Under the pieces are notes generated by a model. That model saw only the letters and a list, made by a program, of their open reading frames with translations. It was not told the origin of the DNA and ran no database searches. Both the position numbers and the translations under genes were made by a program. Below are positions 34,964 through 40,310 of a DNA stretch of 40,310 nucleotides, in pieces. Positions within the stretch are counted from its first letter, which is position 1. Every line of letters begins with the position of its first letter. This DNA comes from Pseudomonadota bacterium (GTDB lineage Bacteria; Pseudomonadota; Gammaproteobacteria; Burkholderiales; Thiobacillaceae): NCBI GenBank assembly GCA_030690985.1, contig JAUYFG010000047.1, positions 1-40,310 of the forward strand. The letters run 5' to 3'.

Positions 34964-35710
34964 ATGAGTTTTGCCGCCGAACTGCCCATCTTCCGGCTTC
35001 AGTTCTATCTGACGTCGAGTTATCCCTGTAGTTATCTCGCCAATCAGAGCGCGCGTTCGCAGGTCGCCGCGCCGAGCGGGATCGTGGATACGATGGTTTA
35101 CAGCGAACTGATGCGCGTGGGTTTCCGGCGTAGTGGCCTGCATGTCTACCGCCCACATTGCGACCATTGCCGGGCCTGCACGCCGAGCCGGGTCGTGGTC
35201 GACGGGTTTCAGGCGAGCCGGGCGCAGCGCCGTTGCCTGGCCAGGAACGCGAACCTGGAAATCCGCCTGAAACCTTTGCTGTTCGATGAAGCGCATTACC
35301 GCCTCTATCGCCGTTATCAGGCGGCGCGCCATGCCGGGGGCGGCATGGATCAGGACGACCGCGAGCAATACCGCAGCTTTCTCCTGCAAAGCCGGGTGGA
35401 CAGCGCCCTGATCGAATACCGCCTGGACGGCGAGGTGGTGATGGTGGCGCTGGTGGATCGCCTGCTCGACGGCCTTTCCGCTGTTTACACTTTTTTTGAA
35501 CCTGGCCTGGAGCGCCGCAGCCTGGGCGTATTCGGGGTGCTGGAACAGATCCGGCTGGCGCGCGAACTGGGCCTGCCCTACCTCTACCTGGGTTACTGGA
35601 TCGCCGATTGCCGCAAGATGGCCTACAAACGCGCCTACCGCCCGCTGGAACTGCTGTTGCAGGGGCGCTGGCAAGCCGTGGAGAACGAGCGTGAAAAATG
35701 CGCTGACTGA
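34964..35710 (+). CDS. bpt: Aspartate/glutamate leucyltransferase (arginyltransferase-like)
   Basis: This 248-residue enzyme belongs to the ATE/Bpt family, which transfers Leu to N-terminal Asp or Glu in bacteria. The N-terminal Cys motifs are present (SYPCSYL and CDHCRACTPSRV), then AQRR...NANLEIRL, and the C-terminal YLYLGYWIADCRKMAYKRAYRPLELL. The ATG at 34964 is chosen because the upstream frame reads through a palindromic repeat. With aat next to it, both routes of the bacterial N-degron pathway are encoded together. Confidence 0.93.
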   Translation: MSFAAELPIFRLQFYLTSSYPCSYLANQSARSQVAAPSGIVDTMVYSELMRVGFRRSGLHVYRPHCDHCRACTPSRVVVDGFQASRAQRRCLARNANLEIRLKPLLFDEAHYRLYRRYQAARHAGGGMDQDDREQYRSFLLQSRVDSALIEYRLDGEVVMVALVDRLLDGLSAVYTFFEPGLERRSLGVFGVLEQIRLARELGLPYLYLGYWIADCRKMAYKRAYRPLELLLQGRWQAVENEREKCAD

Positions 35711-36257
35711 ATTGCCGGATGCCGTGGAACAGGTGCGGCGCATGCACGCGCCCTTCATTCATGCCGTGGTGGGCGCCTTGCGTGACCGCTCGCGCCTGCC
35801 GGAACTGATGCAGACCCTGGCGGCGGCCGAACAGCAGGGCTGGGCCACGCTGGCCGGCGCCTTGCGCCAGATCATCGCTGGCAAACGCGATGCGACGGTG
35901 AAGCTGGGGCTCGACGAGGAAGACCGGGTCATCGTCGAGTCCGTGTTGCGCGGCATGGAGAATCCGGCCAGTCTGCCGGCCCTGGAGCAGCAACCGGATG
36001 GCCGCGCGGCGGCCCCCGGCCTGGCGTCCATGATTTCTGCCGCCGGGAGGGGTGACGCCAAGGCGCTCGCCGTGCTCGCCGACATGGCGGAACAGATGGT
36101 GCGTGCCGGCGGCGACATGGCGCGCCTGGGCGGCGTCATGCGCCGCCTGGTCAACAGCGAACGCGACGGCGACCTGTTGATGAAAGGGATGGGGCCGCTG
36201 GGCCGCCAGTTGTTGCTGGATATCCTGAGTGAATTGGGCAAGGCGGGGGTGCATTGA
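35691..36257 (+). CDS. Uncharacterised helical protein, coupled to bpt
   Basis: This 188-residue protein has no recognised family. It is predicted to be all helical and soluble (EQVRRMHAPFIHAVVGALRDRSRLPELMQTLAAAEQQGWATLAGALRQIIAGKRD...), with a middle Pro/Gly linker and a C-terminal RDGDLLMKGMGPLGRQLLLDILSELG. The GTG at 35691 is chosen because GGAG lies 7 nt before it; it overlaps the end of bpt by 20 bp, implying translational coupling. A function related to bpt or to the following PilZ gene is possible but unproven. Confidence 0.72.
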   Translation: MKNALTELPDAVEQVRRMHAPFIHAVVGALRDRSRLPELMQTLAAAEQQGWATLAGALRQIIAGKRDATVKLGLDEEDRVIVESVLRGMENPASLPALEQQPDGRAAAPGLASMISAAGRGDAKALAVLADMAEQMVRAGGDMARLGGVMRRLVNSERDGDLLMKGMGPLGRQLLLDILSELGKAGVH

Positions 36258-36304
36258 TGACCACAGAAGCGTTACTGTGAAACAGCCTCCCATCGCCACC
36301 CTGC

Positions 36305-36381
36305 GTAGGATGTGGTGAGCGATAGCGAACCGCATCGACCCGGCTGCCTGATGCGGTTCGCTATCGCTCACCACATCCTAC
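36305..36381. repeat. Palindromic repeat, family C (copy 1)
   Basis: Perfect 32-nt arms beginning GTAGGATGTGGTGAGCGATA and ending ATCCTAC flank a 13-nt loop. It lies between the unknown gene and the PilZ gene. Confidence 0.95.
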
Positions 36382-36445
36382 GTCGTTGTTTTACAAGGCG
36401 GGGGCGGCTGGTTCAGCCACATGAAGGGTCAGGAGATAACAAAAC

Positions 36446-37366
36446 ATGGTCGAAGACAGTTACATGGTGCCGGTGCGCAAGGCGGAGATCGAACTCGGCA
36501 AACCCCTGGGGTTCGCGGTCTACGACACGGACCGCAACCTGTTGTTGAATCGCGGCGTGGTGGTGACTACGGACAACCAGGTCGAAGTGCTGCTGCAAAA
36601 AGGATTGTTCCGCGAGCGGGTGCGGGAGAAATCGGGCCATGTCGCGGCGCGGCTCGATGACGACAAGCCGGCCGAAGCCGGTGGTTACGGCAAACCGCAG
36701 GAGGAGAGCCTAAGTTTCGACGCGATCAAACTGATGCCGGGTGATGCACTGCAACTGCAACCCATGCTGGAAGGCCAGACCGAGCGCTTCACCGTGCATG
36801 TGATTGGCGTGATGAAGCCGAAGAGCGTGCTGGTCACCATGCCGATCGTGGAAGGCAAGCTGATTTTCGTGCGCGACGGCCAGACCTACCTGGTGCGCGC
36901 CTTCTCCGGCCTCAATGTCTGCGCCTTCAAGGCCCGCGTGCTGAAATCGCAGTTGCAGCCCTTTCCCTACCTGCACCTCTCCTACCCGGATTCGGTGCAG
37001 GCCATGCGTATCCGCCGCGCCATGCGCGCGCCCGCCGGCATCATCGTCGCCGCGCAGCAGAGCGAGGAGGGCAAGCCGATCGGCGCCGGCAAGCTGGTCG
37101 ATATCAGCGTCGGTGGCGCCAAGATGGTCTCGCCCATGTCACTCGGCCAGAAGGGCGATTCCCTGTGGCTGTCGTTCAAGGTCAAGCTCGGTGACATGGA
37201 GGAATATGTGAAAACCCCGGTGGTGATCCGCTCAACCGGCGAGGAAGAGGACGATCAGGGCAAGCGCATGAAGTCCTTCGGCATTCAGTTTGGCGAACTC
37301 GGGCAATCGCAGCGGCTCATCATCATGAATCTGGTCTATCAGCATCTTTTGAAGGAAGGCGTTTGA
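36446..37366 (+). CDS. PilZ-domain c-di-GMP receptor (YcgR-like)
   Basis: This 306-residue protein has an N-terminal YcgR-type domain (about 90-185) and a C-terminal PilZ domain with both c-di-GMP binding motifs: RRAMR (about 189-193) and DISVGG (219-224). Such proteins sense c-di-GMP and slow flagellar motors or tune other surface behaviour. It could respond to the GGDEF/EAL protein encoded at 244-3594, though they are not adjacent. The TGA overlaps the thyA ATG by 1 nt (TGATG). Confidence 0.9.
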   Translation: MVEDSYMVPVRKAEIELGKPLGFAVYDTDRNLLLNRGVVVTTDNQVEVLLQKGLFRERVREKSGHVAARLDDDKPAEAGGYGKPQEESLSFDAIKLMPGDALQLQPMLEGQTERFTVHVIGVMKPKSVLVTMPIVEGKLIFVRDGQTYLVRAFSGLNVCAFKARVLKSQLQPFPYLHLSYPDSVQAMRIRRAMRAPAGIIVAAQQSEEGKPIGAGKLVDISVGGAKMVSPMSLGQKGDSLWLSFKVKLGDMEEYVKTPVVIRSTGEEEDDQGKRMKSFGIQFGELGQSQRLIIMNLVYQHLLKEGV

Positions 37367-38160
37367 TGCGGCAATACCTCGACTTACTGGAGCATGTGCT
37401 GGCTCACGGCACGCGCAAGGACGACCGCACCGGTACCGGCACCGTCTCCGTGTTCGGCCACCAGATGCGCTTCGATCTGCAAGCCGGCTTTCCCCTGCTT
37501 ACCACCAAGAAAGTCCATCTGAAATCCATCCTCCACGAACTGCTCTGGTTCCTGAAGGGGGACACCAACATCCAGTATCTGAAGGACAACGGGGTTTCCA
37601 TCTGGGACGAATGGGCCGATGCGAACGGCGATCTCGGCCCGATCTACGGCTACCAGTGGCGCTCCTGGCCCGCCGCCGATGGCCGCCACATCGACCAGAT
37701 CAGCGAAGTGCTGGAAACGCTGAAGCAGAACCCGGATTCACGCCGCATCATCGTTTCCGCCTGGAATGTGGGCGAGCTGCCCAACATGAAACTGCCGCCC
37801 TGCCACGCCTTTTTCCAGTTCTATGTGGCCGACGGCAAGCTCTCGTGCCAGCTCTATCAGCGCAGTGCCGACATCTTCCTCGGCGTGCCCTTCAACATCG
37901 CCAGCTATGCCCTGCTCACCCTGATGATGGCGCGGGCGACCGGCCTGCAACCCGGCGACTTCGTGCACACCTTGGGCGATGCCCACATCTACCGCAACCA
38001 TCTGGAACAGGTGAAGCTGCAACTGTCACGCGAACCGCGCGCCCTGCCGACGATGCGGCTCAACCCGGCGGTGAGCGATCTGTTCGCCTTCAAATACGAA
38101 GACTTCACCCTGGAAGGCTACGACCCCCACCCCGGCATCAAGGCGCCGGTGGCGGTGTAA
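37366..38160 (+). CDS. thyA: Thymidylate synthase
   Basis: This 264-residue enzyme methylates dUMP to dTMP with methylene-tetrahydrofolate. It has RTGTGT near the N-terminus, [13 protein letters not shown], the catalytic Cys146 in [12 protein letters not shown], and [18 protein letters not shown]. Length equals that of E. coli ThyA. The ATG at 37366 is favoured over the in-frame TTG at 37363 since GAAGGAAGG is at proper spacing. Its last codons ([10 protein letters not shown]) recur as a non-coding copy at 38304-38335. Confidence 0.97.
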   Translation: MRQYLDLLEHVLAHGTRKDDRTGTGTVSVFGHQMRFDLQAGFPLLTTKKVHLKSILHELLWFLKGDTNIQYLKDNGVSIWDEWADANGDLGPIYGYQWRSWPAADGRHIDQISEVLETLKQNPDSRRIIVSAWNVGELPNMKLPPCHAFFQFYVADGKLSCQLYQRSADIFLGVPFNIASYALLTLMMARATGLQPGDFVHTLGDAHIYRNHLEQVKLQLSREPRALPTMRLNPAVSDLFAFKYEDFTLEGYDPHPGIKAPVAV

Positions 38161-38180
38161 CCAAGGTGAATGTGTCCGAA

Positions 38181-38342
38181 TGTAGCGCCTGCCCCCAGCC
38201 GGGGTTACAGATGAGTAGGATGGGTTGAGCGCGAGCGAAACCCATCATGGCATCGGGTGCGTGGGGTTGATGGGTTTCGCTATCGCTCAACCCATCCTAC
38301 GCACTACGACCCGCACCCCGGCATCAAGGCGCCGGCGCTACA
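38181..38342. repeat. Nested palindromic repeats with a copy of the thyA tail
   Basis: The outer ends TGTAGCGCCTGC (38181) and GCCGGCGCTACA (to 38342) form one element. Inside is a family C palindrome at 38215-38300 (33-nt arms with two mismatches) and a 32-bp copy of thyA 38118-38149 at 38304-38335, with one mismatch. Confidence 0.88.
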
Positions 38343-38351
38343 TTCACTCGC

Positions 38352-39536
38352 TCAGAACACCTTGTCGTAACTGAAAGTCAGCAAACGGGCGTCGCCGTAT
38401 TTCGGGGTCCACAGCGGGCCGCTGTTGTCGCGCTGGTCGTCGATCTGGATTTTCACCGCGCTGCTGGTATCCACTTCGTAGCGCAGGGTGAAGGCCGTGG
38501 TGGCGTGGGCTTCCTTTTCCGTGGCGACATTCGTGATGGATTGGTAGTTGGACCAGGTCAGCATGGGTTGCCATTTGCCGATGCGGCGGCCGATGGCGAC
38601 GATCTGCGCCGAGTCCTTGAACGTGGCGCCGGGACGGTCGATATAGATGAATTCGCTTTTCAACAGCCAGTCGTTGCGGTCGATGTTGAACGCCAGGCCA
38701 TAGATTTTCTGGCGAGCATGGTGGCCGTAGTCCGTTTCGATGCCGCTGCCGTAGGTGGTTCCATTCCATGAGCCGGTGACATTGCGGCTGCTCGTTTTCG
38801 ACTGGATGTAGACCAGCCGGGTTTCCAGCCAGTCATTGCTGAAGCTGAGGTCGCCGCCCAGGATGGCGTCCCACTTCACGTCGGTGCGGTTGTTCGGCCC
38901 CCGGTAAATCTTCCAGTAGCCGCTTTCCTTGATCGTTTCGGCGCCGGCCAGCAGGTTGGCGACCAGGTGCCAGCCCTGGTCCAGGGGTTTGTTCCAGGTC
39001 AGGTTGGCGCCGTTGTAATTCACCGCTTCCCAGCCGTAGAGCTGCGGCGGCAGGTGGGTCCAGGGCAGGGCGTAGCCGATGTCCTGGGCGTCGGAGTTGA
39101 AAAACATGGGCAGGCGCTTGCGCCCGACTTGCAGGGTGAGGCCATCGTTGATCTTGTAATTCCCGTACAGCCATTCCAGGTTGACCGCGCCGTCCTGGGC
39201 GCCGCGCGCGACGATCTGGCCGGTCAGCGAGAAGGGGGTGTCGGTCAAGCTCATCGAGCCTTGCAGGCCGAGTTTGCTGTCCGGTTGCCATTGCAGGCCG
39301 CTTTTGCCGCTATAGACACCGTATTGGGCGTAGTCGGAGATGAAGCACGGGCACTGGGTATCGTTGGCGCGGCCTTGCGTGCCGGAGAGCATCTTGCCCA
39401 CGGTGAGGCTGAAAAAACCGGAACCGTCGAACTCGATCGGGCCGTTGTCGTGGTGGCTCTCCTCCGCCTGGCAGGTGCCTCCCCAGCAGGTAATGAGACA
39501 GGCGAGGGCGTAGGTTGCCCAGGGCTTGCTATTCAT
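38352..39536 (-). CDS. Outer-membrane porin-like beta-barrel protein
   Basis: This 394-residue protein has a signal peptide (KPWATYALACLITCWGGTCQA), alternating amphipathic strands rich in Tyr, Trp and Gly, and a C-terminal Phe in TFSYDKVF, the outer-membrane assembly signal. Two near Cys residues (QCPC) follow the first strands. It starts 23 bp after the PstS-like gene with the SD GGAG, so both are one operon. PstS-like small proteins paired with a porin occur elsewhere in proteobacteria; phosphate or other anion uptake is inference. Confidence 0.85.
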   Translation of the reverse strand: MNSKPWATYALACLITCWGGTCQAEESHHDNGPIEFDGSGFFSLTVGKMLSGTQGRANDTQCPCFISDYAQYGVYSGKSGLQWQPDSKLGLQGSMSLTDTPFSLTGQIVARGAQDGAVNLEWLYGNYKINDGLTLQVGRKRLPMFFNSDAQDIGYALPWTHLPPQLYGWEAVNYNGANLTWNKPLDQGWHLVANLLAGAETIKESGYWKIYRGPNNRTDVKWDAILGGDLSFSNDWLETRLVYIQSKTSSRNVTGSWNGTTYGSGIETDYGHHARQKIYGLAFNIDRNDWLLKSEFIYIDRPGATFKDSAQIVAIGRRIGKWQPMLTWSNYQSITNVATEKEAHATTAFTLRYEVDTSSAVKIQIDDQRDNSGPLWTPKYGDARLLTFSYDKVF

Positions 39537-39559
39537 GGAATCTCCGTCGTTGTTTTGAA

Positions 39560-40123
39560 TTATTTGAGTGAAAACAGTACTTTGACGCTGCCGTCCAGCG
39601 CATCTTTAGCAAGATAGGCGATGGCACCCGGTTTGGCGCCGGCGAATTTCTTGATGTCGGCGCTGCTGGGCACCTGCTTCGGCGGGGTGCCCTTGCCGGT
39701 GAACGACATCCTGGCCCAATAGACCTTGATCTGAGCGGCGCTCTTGCCGGTGATCTCGTTGTAAAAGGCCTCGCGTTCCGGGCTGGAAGCGGGCAGATCC
39801 AGGGGGATGGCGCTGGTGCCGCCGGGCAGGGTGGTGACTCGCCCCATATAGATATCGGCCACCTGTTCGCGGCTGAGGTGGTGGAGCGGGCTGTGCGCGC
39901 CGGCCACCACGACCAGGTCGCCGGCGCTGGCCGGCCAGGCCAGGGCGAACGCGAGCAGCGCCGGATAGCATCGTAGGTTGGGCAAAGCGTAGCGTGCCCA
40001 ACAGACCGTGGCGAAGTTGGGCACGCTACGCTTTGCACCCGCAAGGGGTACGCCGGATTCGTAAGCCGCTAAAGCGGGCAACGACTCCGCTGCCCAACCT
40101 ACGGAACTGAAAGATGCCTGCAT
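39560..40123 (-). CDS. PstS-like substrate-binding protein with repeat-disrupted signal peptide region
   Basis: The mature part (GDLVVVAGAHSPLHHLSREQVADIYMGRVTTLPGG...FYNEITGKSAAQIKVYWARMSFTGKGTPPKQVPSS...KPGAIAYL) matches small single-domain PstS-like phosphate-binding proteins. A hydrophobic signal core (YPALLAFALAWPASA) lies at residues 53-67 if translation starts at ATG 40123. Residues about 8-51 are encoded by a palindromic repeat. The frame is open, but the N-region is abnormally long, so export may be impaired, or an internal TTG could be used. It is followed by the porin gene. Confidence 0.78.
   Translation of the reverse strand: MQASFSSVGWAAESLPALAAYESGVPLAGAKRSVPNFATVCWARYALPNLRCYPALLAFALAWPASAGDLVVVAGAHSPLHHLSREQVADIYMGRVTTLPGGTSAIPLDLPASSPEREAFYNEITGKSAAQIKVYWARMSFTGKGTPPKQVPSSADIKKFAGAKPGAIAYLAKDALDGSVKVLFSLK
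39973..40102. repeat. Family A palindrome (copy 5) interrupted by a family F unit
   Basis: The left arm from GTAGGTTGGGCAAAGCGTAG at 39973 pairs with sequence up to about 40036; the rest of the right arm, GCCCAACCTAC, resumes at about 40092. The roughly 50-bp insert starts ACCCGCAAGGGGTACGCCGG, like the family F units at 29372-29545. Confidence 0.88.
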
Positions 40124-40188
40124 GGGGAGGGCTCGTGATTTTCCGTATGTCAATTTGGTTCGATTCTCTCATCAGGGCAAATTTGTTC

Positions 40189-40310
40189 TCACGAATCCTG
40201 CCGAGCAGGGGCGGAGTTTTTGGTGAGCCGCAGATAGTCGAGAACGATGCGGGGACGCAGACAGAGTTTGCGCATCATCGAAGCGATTGACTGGCCGGGC
40301 TTCTGGAACG
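40189..40310 (-). CDS. C-terminal fragment of an unidentified protein (cut by window edge)
   Basis: A minus-strand frame open to the window edge ends at TGA 40189-40191 and encodes about 39 residues with a basic end (IASMMRKLCLRPRIVLDYLR...). No family was recognised. It may be the end of a gene or chance. Intergenic sequence of about 65 bp separates it from the PstS-like gene. Confidence 0.3.
   Translation of the reverse strand, partial: FQKPGQSIASMMRKLCLRPRIVLDYLRLTKNSAPARQDS

Overview
The window reads as a chromosomal segment of a high-GC Gram-negative bacterium, most likely a diazotrophic, polyhydroxyalkanoate-storing betaproteobacterium of Rhodocyclales or Nitrosomonadales type. The reasons are the phaA-phaB-phaR-phasin set, a nifN-nifX-DUF269-DUF683-fdxB operon, the aat/bpt pair, the RND pump and the outer-membrane proteins. 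This placement is inference from gene content and sequence style. No rRNA, tRNA or CRISPR array is visible.

Layout. 1-72: edge of an IS66-like transposase (minus). 244-3594: a large REC-REC-PAS-GAF-PAS-GGDEF-EAL c-di-GMP protein. 3779-7077: PHA genes phaA, phaB, phaR and a phasin, with a perfect 31-bp operator candidate at the phasin promoter. 7459-9677: zwf coupled to an RluA-type pseudouridine synthase. 10085-18609: a five-gene operon, hsdM-hsdS-[AAA ATPase]-[HNH protein]-hsdR, in which every junction overlaps by 4 nt; the two inner genes form a Septu (PtuAB)-like pair inside a type I restriction-modification system. 19000-21145: an M23 peptidase and a short DUF1631-like protein. 21081-26879 (minus): a complete tripartite RND efflux operon. 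27191-28498: hisD. 28803-32307 (minus): a nif operon headed by nifN behind a sigma-54 promoter and a NifA upstream site, containing an rseC-like gene. 32668-34073: DUF2058, an NTF2-like protein and an orphan HigA-type antitoxin. 34132-38160: aat, bpt, an unknown gene, a PilZ protein and thyA. 38352-40123 (minus): a PstS-like protein followed by a porin. 40189-40310: an unidentified partial C-terminus.

The most pervasive feature is a set of short palindromic repeats, usually 60-90 bp and bounded by GTAG...CTAC. At least six families are visible, in intergenic gaps, inside operons, inside one another, inside a terminator-like stem, in frame inside nifN, in the signal-peptide region of a PstS-like gene, and at gene ends where they supply the stop codon. 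At hisD, thyA and the RND adaptor gene, the repeats sit beside duplicated copies of the end of the adjacent gene.

The two most noteworthy observations are the defence-within-defence operon at 10085-18609 and the repeat invasion of coding sequence in nifN.
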